From positions 118,331,575 to 118,395,574 of the forward strand of contig NC_079149.1 of NCBI RefSeq assembly GCF_945859685.1: a stretch of DNA of 64,000 bases. The letters are read 5' to 3'. The stretch comes from Eupeodes corollae. Lineage: Eukaryota; Arthropoda; Insecta; Diptera; Syrphidae. The translations under genes were made by a program, and so were the position numbers. Positions 12,522 to 25,640 of the stretch are shown in pieces. How positions within the stretch are numbered: position 1 is the first letter of the stretch; every line of letters begins with the position of its first letter. A model generated the notes under the pieces. The model searched no databases. It saw only the letters and a program-made list of their open reading frames with translations, and was not told the origin of the DNA.

Positions 12522-15500
12522 ATCATCGTCAAATCCCCTAAAAACCTATTTTTTTGTCAATAGAAATACAAAACTAAAAAAAACTTTTTCTTTCATGTTC
12601 AAGGTACATGTTTTTTCATTTTTTATGAAATTGTGTAAAAATAAAACTTCCTTATTATCGCTTTAAATAGTTCAAAGGTTGTAAGTTCTACCTTTCAAAC
12701 TAAAAAATAAAAATAAAACCTTAAAGCCAAAAACCCCGCAGTGAAGGAACATATTATATATGTACAGTATACATTATGTAGGTATATGTAGAGTATAACT
12801 TTTATGTAACGCGTTGTAAGTAACGTGTCGCTGATGTTTGACTATATGCATATAATGTATAGCTGGTACATATGTAGGTATTACCTTTTATAAGAGTGCA
12901 TTCAACTAGAAATTAATTTCGGTTTTTATTTTTATGGTTAAGTAACTTGTTTTACTTGATCAAACCATACAAAAGGGATATTGGTAAACAAAAAATACAA
13001 AAAAAGGAGAAAGAACAAAATTTAAGACAACAACGTTTCAAATACCCACCTATCTTAAAAAAAAATATTCAAATAATGTCAATAATTAGCACTTTGTAAG
13101 AATGGATTAATGATGGTTAAACATGTAAATGCACATTCATAATTATGTCATTTTAAAGAAATGTAGAGCTGGGAAAAAGTATCTTCACTATTCTAATGCT
13201 CTGTGACATTATTTGTTTAAATGCATGAATGTATGTGTATGACCTGCATCTTCTTTCTCTTCATCACAATCTTCATCTTTAACAAATTGGAATCCCATGT
13301 ATTTCACAACCCTTATATTTTAAAGAAATCAAAAAAAATACATACATGTAAATCCTTCATAAAGCATTGGCGCCTAAATAAGTAGGTAATCCCTTAAACT
13401 ACCAAAAAATAAAAATAAAAATCATGATCATATTTCACAATAGCCCATTATTATCAACCAAAAGAAAAAAGAAAAAACATCAACTCAGCAACACCGATCA
13501 TACCTACATACATATATGTAGATTCTTGTGCAACAAAAACGCTCCAACATAAAATAAAACATCAAAAAATTCACTTCTCACGATATTGCATAATAATAAC
13601 AAAAATAAAATGCATCTGTGTGATGTTCCTTTCTGTGAAATTTCTACATACAAATCTCTTCACACTGACATCACTATTCTCGTACTCGATTCGATTTGAT
13701 ACGATGATGATGATACCCCTACCATAATCTGGTTCTTGTTGTTCTCTTTAATCTAAGCTTCACTACATTTTATTCCTCATACACCTCCCCCGAGCTCTTC
13801 ACCCTTAAACCAAACAAAAACCCCAAAACACCCTCCACAACCTTGCATTTTTATAATGTGCATATAAATACTTAGTATGCGGATGAATACCTACGCTAAG
13901 GCTACACGCTAGTATCTCCGGCATTCATTGTTTATTCGTTTTGTTTTGCTTTATTTCTTTTTCGTTTTGTACATTTTGATTTTGGTTTAGTCAAATTCAA
14001 ATAAAAATAAATGTACCTACTTAATGGAATTTATGAAATAAATTATTCTGTCGGCACCGCGCGCAATCAAAATCAAGCAACATCGTTGTCGTCGTATTCG
14101 ACGTTAAGTTGATGCTTCTGCTTCGGCTGCTGGTGAAGTAACAACAAAACAAGACACAAGCACTTGTTGTTTTTGTGTTTATTTTTTTTTAATTTATTAC
14201 TTGCTACATATTTTTGTGTGCATATGTACAAGTATGAATTGTGTATATGTATGTAGAAACGTCAAAAACAAGGTCAAATGCAATTTTGTGTCTTCCCGTT
14301 CTTCTTTTTCTTAGCCTGTTTTATTAGATATTCGTTTTTTTTAATTTTTTGAGATATATTTCTGGAATACAAGATACAACGGAATATTTGAGAAAGAAAA
14401 AGCTTAATGTTCGGAAGTTTTTTTTGAGTGTGAAGGTACCTCACATGTATCTATGTCCACTGTGCATGAGAGTGTATTCTTCTCAAAAAAAGGATCTTCT
14501 TTTACATTTGTGTGGCGTTTTTTTTGTTTTTTGATTTTTCGTTTCTTATTCATTTCGCGATCATTTTTGTGTGTATTTTCCAGTTCTTCTTTAACCTGCG
14601 ATTCATAATTTTTATTTTGTTTTGTTTTGCTTATTTTTTAGGTAGATATGGAGTTTTATTTTTGTTCTTTTTCTTTAGAAATTGACAAAATTCTCGGAAT
14701 TTTGTTATAGTGTGAGTTTGTTTGGGAATTTTTGTTAAAAACAACACAAAACTTGGTTCTGGAAAGAAAATAATACAAAAACTAAACTTTTGAGTTTTTT
14801 CCTTATACCTACCTAATCTTCTTTACTATTGAATTTATTAGTTTCTCTATAGGATGGACTTTCTTTGAGTATTTTTTTTTGTTTTTTTTTTTCTTTGAGG
14901 AAGTGTGGTGTTTTGAGTGCTAATTCTTTGGAGCAAGTTTGAACATTTAGAAGATTTTAATTTTAAATTCCTGTTCCCAGAGGAGAGTCAAAGCGGAAAC
15001 GTTTATCTTTTTAGAAATGATTTCTGTACAGGGCTATCTATTTTGTAGTTTCAAAAGTAAACGTAAATAAAATACTTTTCTTCATGATATTTATTTTGTA
15101 TTGTAAAGTTTGAGCGTTGACATTATGTGTAAAACACTACATCATTTAAATGACTACCACGCGAATTGTTGCAAGCATCAAGAGTTAAAAATGTATACTA
15201 AAAGTAAATAAAGTACCTAAATATTAAAAATGTACAAAAAGGGTTTAATTTAATTATTTATTTTGAAATTAAAAACATGAAACATAGGAAGAGTCCACTC
15301 CAAACACTCTTGTGTTTTGAAGCATCTTTCCGAATGTAAGATTTATATGCTTGCTAAGACCTTTACCGCAAATTGTCGTTAGCTATAACCAATCAAAATT
15401 TTACTTTTGACCTACGAAACCATAAAACTAGCTTTGATCTACGTATAGATTGTTATTTAAACAAAGCAATTACAAAATTATTTAAGGATATTATATATTA

Positions 15501-18500
15501 CTCAATCTTTTGGTCACAAAAAGCTCGTACTTATTTTATTATAATGACTTCTTATGGGTAGTTATTAATTTATTATTTTATTTAAGTGCTAGTACCTAGC
15601 CAGTTAACGGCATATATTTAAATGGTCACCTTTTAATGTTAACGAAAAAACTGTTAATGTTGTTTACTTTTATTTATTAATCACTAATACTTAAGTTTTT
15701 ACTTTGCTCTTTTAAATAACTTAACTTGGAATAAAGTTTTTTACAATTTTTTGAATCTTAAAAGTTTCTAGTTTTTCTATTAAAAAAACTTCTTGGCTTA
15801 AAATAAATCGAATCAGTGTTTCCAATTCGAATTATTTTAAATATTTGATTTGTAATACCAGATACAACTGATTGGCTTGGTTCTGGTATACCTACACTGT
15901 GTACCAATAACTTATTATTTGGGGAAAACTTTATTGCATCCAAGCTCCTTTAATTTTGTTGGTTTTTCTTTTTAGGAAGTATCTTTATAAATCTTCAGGA
16001 GTTTGAAAACAAATTTCGGAATTAATATTTAATTTTTATGAACTTGTTACTATTTTCACCTCTCAAGTGTTTTTATTTAGCTTTGAACTCTGACCAGTGA
16101 TTTTATTTTAAATTAATCATTATATCCAAAGTTCTTAATACCCTGAGCTATCAGATAGCATAGTTTATGTATTGCTGCTGAACTCCGTGTACGAAAAACC
16201 TTTTATGTGTGTTAGATCATACCAATATTAAACCAATATTAATATTGTAAAAATTACCAGTCACAAGTTTGAGCAATCGCGCTGATAGAGAATAAAAGAA
16301 GTAGGGTTTTATGAGGCAATTTATTAGTTTGTATTACAATCCTTAGTTTGATTTCAACCGACTGTAAATGGAAGCATTCATTCAAAATTCACTGATTACC
16401 TATAGTTTTGTATTGAAAACTCAAATTATAGTTTTATTAAAAATATGTTAGTATGCAACCGAATTCGACGATTTTTTAATTTTTGAAATGCACTAATGAA
16501 CAAATTGGTCTAAAATGATGTCAAACATATAATGACAGTTCCAAGAATTTTGTCCGCTCTGTCGTCCGTATACTAAAACCACTGATGCGATCGCAAGGAT
16601 TCTCAACCAACTAAACTAACAAATCACAGGTTATCTAAAATTCCACCAAAATAGATTCTCTAGAAACTTGAAAAAGAATCATGAAAGAAAAAATACCAAA
16701 AATGAGATCGGGCATCATATATACGAGTATAAATGATCACCATTCTCACCACTCTGACCAATGTATAAAGTAAATGGGAGTGGTATGCCTTCATAATTTG
16801 CTAAAACAACTTGCAAAATGGTCCCAGAGAAAAAATGGACAATGTCTTGTACCCACGTCGCGTCATTTTTTTTCCATTCGACTTGCAATTCTTTTAAGAC
16901 TTCTCATATTACATACTTCATCTTTATAAGCGAAATACTGCTTACGAGTTGGTTGGTAGTTGAAGCCTACAAGTGGGGATGATTCAAGATCTTACACATT
17001 TGCAATTGTGCACTGGTTTGTAAATAAAAACAGACTTGGGGTATTTTTTGTTTTTATTGCTGTTGCGTTTAAAGTGGTTTCTCCCCATAATATGAGTGCA
17101 AAAATGTACATACACAAATTAAGTATTATTACATATACTAAGAACTTAAATATGATTTGCTTGAATTTCATTCGTTGCGGCGAATTGAACATTTAAAAAA
17201 AAGTAAATTGCACTGTGTTTGTTTTATTCACTAGAGAAATATGCATTTGTGTAGGTGGCCAATAAAAATTCAATTTTTAATGTCTTTTATTTGTAAAGAA
17301 TACATCCATACAGAAGATCATTTGTGTTTTTTTCTACTGTTAACTAGGATTTCTATATTCTCCGATTTCAAACCCTTCCTTTTAGAAAATTAGGATCTAG
17401 GCTAAAAATATGTATAATTAATCATATTTATAATTGCTATCACTCAAATTAATTAATTCACATAACGTTAATGACTGAAACACAAACACGCTTCAGCTTC
17501 GCCTGCGTTACATAGGGCCTGCTTCAAGGTTGCTTTAAATGACACTTCCATATGACATTTCTAAAATGGCACTTCTGTCATAGCAGCTATTATTTTTCTC
17601 AAAATAAAAAAATATCAGTTTTGAAATCGAAAAAATTAAATTTATCGCGGAAATAGCTTACACAGCCTTATAATAACCAATGGGAATCCCTCCAAAATCA
17701 AATTTTTTTTGTTGACTTTTGCTACAGCTGTTGAGCTGTCATACAGTGCAAATGTTCAGCAAATTTAAACTAGAGCTTCCGTTTGGAGTCACATTTATTA
17801 ACATTACGTTCTTTTCTTTACCATTGTCAAATGAAACGTCGGGTCGAAGCTTCATTGTCCTATGAACTCGTAATACTTTCGATTCTTCTTATCGATAAAA
17901 AATATTCATGATTGGCCAAATTGTAGGGCGGTTGGGCCAGTTGACTTGACTAAAATATTTTCTCAGGTTCCTTTTTATTAAACTTTCCTCAAAAAAATAG
18001 CCCCTACAGATGCCCTCATATCCCTTGACTGAACGAAAAGCCAATAAATGGAATTCATGGGAAGCTTTACATCTGTGAAAAAGATTGAATCCTCAATACT
18101 ATAGAAATGCCAGGCATTTCAAGAATTTATGTTATTTATAGGGTTTAGTTTAATTTTATTCATAATTTCTGCAATACCAAAATTTTCAAAACAGTTTAAT
18201 TAGGAAGAGAAAATTAGAATTTTGTAAAATCACTTTTTAATGATTTCCGTGATTAGATTGAAGCCTTCAAACAGCTAATACGACCAATCAAGAATTTTAA
18301 GAACAACGTCTTTTTGACAGGATGAAAAAACTAGAAGTGTTGTATAATCTAACTTATGACATCCAAAAATTTAAAAAATAGTTCTCCTATTCATCTTTTT
18401 CCAACATAAGGTCCAAGAAAACAATCCGTGCTTAAGACCTGTTAAAGCTTTTCAAATTCATAATTTTCTAACTGATATTAAGGATATCAGTCCATCATCA

Positions 18501-21500
18501 GTCTATTTTTAGGAAAATTTGTTTTTATTTATGTTTTTATTTTGTTTATCTAAAGGTATAAACATAGAAAATTATAGGTAGGTATAGGTACTTTATAGAT
18601 ATACATACATACGTACATTTTTACTTAATAAGCATAAAACGATTTTCTTCTTTTATCGCTTTGTCACAAGAAATTCATCCATCCATGATGATTATCCTAA
18701 ACCACTTACTTTACTTTTCACAATTTAATTTTCAGCCTCCTCCTTCCCTCTCTTGTTGCTGTGTAGGTATACATACCTATAACCTAAAGTCGACTTAAGC
18801 CTTTTTATCATTCTACCTATTAAACCATTCGGTTGCTTTCATCCATTTAATTTATTTCAACTTGAAAAATAAAACAGAACAACAACAACAAAAACGAAAA
18901 CAAAAAAAAAATAATAAAGAGGAAAAACAACACGGTCAGAAATCAGGCTAATTAGACTCGGGAAGCCTGTGAAAGTTTTTACTCTCCCAGGAGATGTACA
19001 TATATACATAGTAGGTAGGTATAAGCCTTTCTAAATCGTTTATACTCGTTCCTCTAGGTTAGAATTGAAATTCATAGTCCTTTTCTTGTTTTTTTTGATT
19101 TTATGCAAAATCCTGCCATCTTTTATTGGATGCTGATGTACCCATATAAGAAAGGAAGTGTGGCAACCTTACTCTGCCTTTATTTCAATTCAATTCTCCT
19201 CATTCCAATTTCAAATTTAAAGATTTGATTATGTTGGGCTGCTTCAAATTCTTTGACAGCTTACATCAAACATATTTTTTCATTTCCTATACAGGGAGGA
19301 CGAAAATGCAACTCAATGTCCTGTTTGCTCTATACCCATACCCATCACTTAGAAGGATATGAAAAAAGAAGAAGGTGGTTTGAATCGTAAAAACAACAAA
19401 AGATTTTTCCAAAAATGTGCGGTTCACGTTCAATATATTTCAATCGTATTCCTATCCCATATATGTATGTATGTTTGTACTTTAAAAAAAGGGATGATGA
19501 CAGGGTTATACCTACCAACTTCCTACTTACATATTGTTATTAAAAAAAAGAATCGGCAGCAAAAACTAAGTCGCACGTGCTGCAACGAAACTGATTATTG
19601 TAGCATGTTTTTAACAATCTGAAACGCAATTATTATTCGTCGATTCATCAACATCCCCTTTATGCATTTTACTGCATCAAAAACTTATTATTTTGTTTTG
19701 TTGCTCAAAAACAGGATAAGTATAGGTAAGGCATCAGCAGGATAAAGAAGGTTTCAACGTGCAACCCCTGGTGCTTAAAACACAAAATATAAATCACACC
19801 CTATGGCGTTCTATCGAATATACGAAATGCACATTTTTACTATAGTTTTTTTTCCGTTGTTCACCATCGCATTCGCATTATGCACCGTTGCACTCTGTTC
19901 TTTTATTTTGCTGTCCAAATTCATATGTGGTCCTTGTTTCATTATATACGCTTCTATAGGTTTTAGTCTTAATCTAAAGGGTGCATTTGTAGTGTTGTTT
20001 AATTTATTCTTTTTCAAAATCGTGTAAGGGATGGACCATGAAAAATCGATAAATACGGTGCTCCCCTTAAATAAGAACAACAACAAAAAAAAAACTAGTT
20101 TTTTCATAGGTACACATTTACAATCATGAGTATGCAACACCACCAATACATCACCAAACACACCCCCATCATATTGTGCGTGTGCATTCTATGCGAGTCC
20201 TCTCGCAGCATACGCAGTCGCCCTTGCTGCCATCGCATGCAAATATCCTTTTTAATATTATTTTACTTACTCAACAGCAGAGTACAGCAGAGCACTACTA
20301 TACCTTTAAAAACATACACACATATAGACCCATCGAGGTAGGTACACCGACACATTCATTTCTCAAAACTAAACTCAACCCTTACGCTAAAAGAATCCTT
20401 TTGTTTTTTATGAGCAGGCTCGTTGCATTGACATGCGTTCATCGTACAATTAAAACTACGAATTAATAATACCATCAGAACCTGAAAAACTTGCACAAAA
20501 CAAAACCGACAACAGAATTGGGATATGTTGTCCTTGTTCCATGTACCTATCCCTAGATTCTGTATAGTATACATCCCAGGCAATAAGGATAACGATTATA
20601 TTACACGGATGTTGTTGTTTAATACATAAATAAGGGGGTGAACTACCTTTATCCCAATCGAATAGAATCTGAAAAACTTATTTTAATACAAAACAATTTG
20701 TTATCATTTTTTTTTGTTGCTTTCTCTCGAAGGATAAGAGAAAAAGCAGTAAAACGCACTCCATAAGTAGGCAGAGGAAAAGTATAGAGTGAAAAGATGA
20801 AAAGGACCTACGCATGTCGACTGTATGTGTGTCAAGTGTATACAAAAAGAACTAGGTACATATCGAAAAGATAGATATACCTAAATATAGTAGGAGTTAG
20901 GTTGTATGTTGTAAGGTATGGGCTGTTTTAGTGGGTTGCTGTCACCAAGGACAGTTATTGAAATGATAAATTGCTTTCAATATTTTCTTTATGTCAGGAC
21001 ATAACCTCTTCATATATACAACACAAAAAAAACAACAAAAATGAGGAAAAATAAAACAAATGTTTTGTATTGGAGTAAGAGTGCGAACAATTCTGGTGTG
21101 AAAATAATATTTTATGGCTTAACAGACGTTCGATGGTATTTTTGTTGTTGTTTTTGCTTTTTTTGATTTAAATGGGATTTTTATTGGTTAAGTTTAGTGT
21201 CAAAAAAATTGATTTTAAAACACGCCATTAAATTAGATTTTTTTGTCAAGCAATTCAACTAAAGGTGCAGGATTAAGATTTTATTTTTCCTGGTTTTGAT
21301 TTGTATCGTTTTTAAATCTTAAATAGAAAATTGAAAACTTAAAGAAACACGTGCTTTTAAAAATAACATTTTTTGTGCAATGAATAGTATGATTCCATTC
21401 ATTTAAAAACCAGGTTTTAATAGAATTTTCAAGCCTCTGAATAATTTCAATTAAAATCTAGCATACCTTCATGATTTTGGAATTACAAATATTTTTCCAA

Positions 21501-22632
21501 GGCAGAATATTTTAGAGTTTTGGATTTGACATGTTGTTGCAATAAGCTGCCCATATATTTTATAATTTCTCAAAATTAAGATTTAAAAATTTCAAAGGTG
21601 AGTTTTTTGTTGTATTTCAAGCTTCAAGCTCGCTTCAACACCACATCTTAATGTAGCAGTCTAAGAACAAACACCCTTCTTAAACTTTTTATTTTACGTC
21701 AAATTGTTTGGTTAAAACTCGGAAATCGATTATCACCTTACACAGACGTAATTTCTTGATTTTTATAGTCAACTCAGTTTACGCGATTTCACCCCTGGTC
21801 TGAATTTCGCAATTTTTTTTTTGGAATGTTTTGATAAATTATTCTGGCAAATATTCAATTGTATCAACTTTCAAATTAAAAAAACTGGACTACTAAGATG
21901 GTTTTTTTGGCTTATAAGTCGAGATGAATGACAATATTTGTTTGTAACAGAAAAAACATGCTCGAAAGACACCTTTTTTATTCAACATTGTCTGCTAAAA
22001 GTAAGTAAAAGTCCAATAGTGGTATCGAATATCATCTCAACAATTTTATATTTTCCTTAAATACCTTCAAATTTTAATAACCTTTTAAGTTTAATGGAAT
22101 AATTAAGAGTTTACGTCAGCGTTGTCACTAAGACAAAATTTTACGTATGAAATTTTTAAAATTATGACGAGAAAAGGCGTAATTTTTTTAATACATTTTC
22201 GTTGCAATTATGCTTAACTTCTCAATTAAAACATCTTAAGTTTAGATTAAGGTATACCTTATAGTCCTTATAGTGTAGTATAGTATTGTTACATGTCATA
22301 GTAATTAAAAACCACAATATTGACATTATAAATGAGCCTAATTTTTTGTAAAAGACATTTTGTGGAATCTTTTTCATGACACATAAATATAAATATTGAA
22401 TTTATTGTTGCAGACTTTCAGTGAAATGATTATTCTCGCCATTAAATTTACTTTGAACGCTTACAATATTGACAGATGATGTCAATGAGCTGTCCATAGC
22501 CAAACATATTTCAAATGTAAGTTAACATGGTTGCCAGGTTTTTCTACAAAGTCTTGCAATTTGACTGTCAGATAGTTTGCTAAGATTTTTGTATATGATT
22601 ATAAAACAATTTTAATCATTTTTTAGATGCCT

Positions 22633-22668
22633 TAAACAACGGCATCTGACAATTTAAAACGTTGCTTG
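22633..22668 (+). repeat. Dispersed repeat motif, copy 1 (partner at 56193-56228)
   Basis: A 36-nt segment built on AAACAACGGCATCTGACA followed by AAAACGTTGCTTG. It aligns without gaps to 56193-56228, with seven mismatches that are mostly transitions. Both copies sit among further TGTCA/TGACA words. It is probably the remnant of a short interspersed element; its ends are not defined. Confidence 0.45.
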
Positions 22669-24749
22669 GCATGGTCTGACAATGGCTTACAATGACGTTT
22701 CTTACAATTTGTTTACCCGAAATTGTATAAGTTCAGACTTGTTGCCTTGGTAACTATATTCTTATTGAAAAAGACAAAATTCTGTTGAGCATTAGAAAAT
22801 ACATTCTTAAAAATAGATAATATAAGTTTATTTTTTAATTTGAATGTGTATGATTCACCATTATTTGCGAACTATTATCAGGATAACACCGAATTTCGCT
22901 TAAAGATATTAAATAAAAACAAATGTTGGTCGTAGTACACTTCCTTAGAGTACACCAGATATTGTATATAAAGTTTTCAGAAGTGGCTGAATTAAATTAA
23001 CTTATAACTAAAGTTCTTTTAAAAATTTTATCTGCTAAAGCTATTTGCTATTTTAGATGAATTAAACAAGTTTGCATCGATTTAAATTGATAATTTGGTC
23101 CAATTCATAAGTTTAAGCGCCATGTATTTTTTTAAATAATATTATGTTATTGTTTAGCTATATTTTTAAAGTCAAATCTATTTCCTTAAGGCAATAAAAA
23201 AAAAAAAAAACAAATCCACTCAGTCCGCAAGCTGGTTAAATATTTTTTATTTAAACTAAATTTTAATTTGTAGATATTTGTTCACCTCGAAAAATGTCAA
23301 TTCAAATCGTAAACACAAACTACATAAATATTGTTGTTGTTTTTGTTATTTTTTTCACATAATCTTTTTATATACTTTAACTTCTGAAATTATTTATCAT
23401 TTCCTTGACTATTCTTAAAATGTTAAACCTTATTATGATTTTTTTCGAAATTTTGTTTCACCTGAAAACATTTTTGTTCACCTTTCCCTTCCTCTAAATT
23501 TCACCTGATAGATGGTTGGTATTCCATAAATTCCCTTTGAGCTATAATTTCTTACGAAATTTAAATCTGTTCAAGACTGAAGTTTTCTTTTGTTTTTGTA
23601 ATCTGCTGAAAATCCTTTTTCTAATGCGAAGTGATATTTCATTGAGGTAAAACTCAAAATAAGTTTTAAAGTTCCAGTTGAATGATTCCGGAAATTGATA
23701 ATGTTGTTAAAATGTTGCTTAAAATGTGCATTTAATATATTCCGAAGAATCCAATAATAACATTTCGTTCATTCCTGAAAAAAAAAATTCTTAAAAATTA
23801 TTGTCTTAAGTTATTGCAACATTCGTTTTTCTTCGATTCTTCAATTATTTCCTTGTTTCCAAACTCTGACAACAAGATACTAAAAACTACATATTTTATG
23901 TGTACATAATTTTACTGCATTATAAATTCAACTAATATTTAAGTCCGAATAAAACAATGTCTAAAATACTTACTCCTTTCTAGGACACAAATTTTGATTA
24001 ATTGAAAATAATTTTCTAGCAATAAATTAAGCAGCTGAAATATCATAAAAAGTTGTTTATGCCTTTGTTGTTGATATAGTGTCAAAAAAAAAAACAGACA
24101 AAAATATTTAAATTTCTCAACTGTGAAACGGGTCACTAAATTATCCCCTCAACTATATAACAACTTTAAGATCAAAATCCTTTAGATTCAAAAATAACAA
24201 AAGAGTGTTGATGTTGATATCTTAAAGATATACCAACAAAAATATCCTTGATAATATGATTGCAGGATATAAACGAATATACAAACATGCATACATATAT
24301 ACATATATGAACAAAATGTATGTTGAATCTACTTATGTTTATGGATTTATGTGTATACGCGGATTATGCAACGTTGGCGGTTTTATTTCATCCAAAGCTT
24401 AAATCCCTCCGGGGAGAAATATAGTATTATGTATGTTGTATGTATATATGTAGGTAGGTAGGTATGCCCGTCATTCTTAAATTGCACAAGCAACCAAAGA
24501 ACAAGATGAAATTCCCTTGTGTGACACTATGACAGCAAAAATGTCCCAGAATATAAGTGGAAGGCATATATACGAACATACATAATCCTCCGGAAAGGAT
24601 ATAGCTTTATATTGTATGTATATGTAGGTATAGTTTGTATAACGCATATATAGTATGTTGTGTTTTACATTTTTAGGCATTCAAACGTTTGCGTTGCATG
24701 AAAATTGCGATACCAACTGTTTTTCTTTTCCAGCCTTAATGCGGTCGTG

Positions 24750-25328
24750 CAGGGTGAGTCAAACAAAAGTGACTTTTCAATTTAAAGTGATAATAACTTT
24801 TATAGATTTTAGATTTATTTTTTTCTAGTTATGAAGTAAACAATGTCCCTTACATGACCATTACCTTACGCCCACATAGACTCTATCCAAATAACATCAC
24901 CGAAAAACCTGGTGCAATAAAACAAAGAAAGCGTCGCTCGAGTCCAATTACATATATGTTTTTTTTGGAACTGTGTAAGTAACACATTTTTGGTGAGTAG
25001 AATTTTGTAAGGAAATAGCTGCAATTTGGTTCTTAGAACTTTTCGTAGCAGTGGGACCTCCACAACATTTTTAAGAATGCATTCCATTTTTGCTTCGGTT
25101 CAGGCAATGTGAGATCCTCGAGATCAGCTCGAGGAAGAGATCCTTGTTGGCGAAATCGTACCGAAATTGTGGTTGTCATGTGCAGAGAGGGTTAATTTCT
25201 AACATTCTAATGATGACTCTTAAGCTCTTTAGTACATTTATTTCCTTAAAAAAGAAAAAAAAAACAAACATTTTAACCAAAGAGTTATGATTGTTTTCAA
25301 ATTAGGAATAAACATTTGATCCACCCTG
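24750..25328 (-). mobile_element. Degraded Tc1/mariner-like DNA transposon with terminal inverted repeats
   Basis: The left end CAGGGTGAGTCAAAC (24750-24764) and the reverse complement of the right end, CAGGGTGGATCAAAT, match at 12 of 15 positions. The right end is followed by TA, the usual target of this superfamily; the left flank reads TG, probably a mutated TA. Inside, the minus strand carries a 73-codon frame (25087-24866) with KLQLFPYKILLTKNVLL and KKHICNWTR. These resemble the L-x-PYKI-x-L and R-x-x-F-x-x-W blocks that precede the first catalytic aspartate of arthropod mariner transposases. HVRDIVYF follows after a stop. At 579 bp it is about half the length of an intact element and lacks most of the catalytic core, so it is a dead, internally deleted copy. 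Confidence 0.72.
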
Positions 25329-25555
25329 TATATAAAGTATGACTAAAGGATGGCTGGTTTTAGATGGAGATTCTCTCTACACCAATGACGTAAGCAAACA
25401 TGAAAATTATCAGCAAATTTTAGTTGTTATGCCTTTGCTATTGCCATTGCCATTGCATGCAATCTCATACCACCCATCAAAACCATAATCATAGAACACC
25501 AAGCCGTTTTTCCCAGTTTCCTGCAATGTGTGTGTATGCATCCCTTTCTCTGATG

Positions 25556-25640
25556 ATATTTTCTATAACATACAGATACGATATACCAACCTATACATTC
25601 AGTTCAGTCGCTTCGTTCGAGCCTTGAAAAGCACTTGCCC
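25556..25640 (+). promoter_or_regulatory. Weak initiator-type promoter candidate
   Basis: TTCAGTTCAGTCG contains a full TCAGTC initiator (25604-25609), followed by a C/G-richer leader-like sequence. No TATA box is at the right spacing (TATAAC at 25564 is too far upstream) and no downstream promoter element is at +28. Listed as a candidate only. Confidence 0.2.

Larger units (their letters stand above)
9980..24733. other. Long non-coding intronic stretch
   Basis: About 15 kb without a supported gene. It contains a 17-T run at 11983-11999, the 246-bp tandem duplication at 12061-12521, a (TA)6-type run near 11396-11407, a CpG-containing patch near 14050-14130, and repeated TACATATGTATGT and GGTAGGTA words. 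Open frames up to about 116 codons are hydrophobic or lysine/asparagine-rich, often start at non-ATG codons and overlap on both strands, so none is annotated. A short segment at 22633-22668 is shared with 56193-56228 (see repeats). Confidence 0.5.

Noticed and set aside
15758..15943. Minus-strand frame LDAIKFSPNNKLLVHSVG..., of non-repetitive composition
   Set aside because: It starts at TTG, is only 61 codons, matches no family I can name, and is flanked by stops in AT-rich DNA.
24734..24753. Apparent 20-nt micro-exon between ttttcttttccAG and GTGAGT
   Set aside because: The GTGAGT is part of the CAGGGTGAGTCAAAC terminal inverted repeat of the transposon that starts at 24750, so the donor match is incidental.
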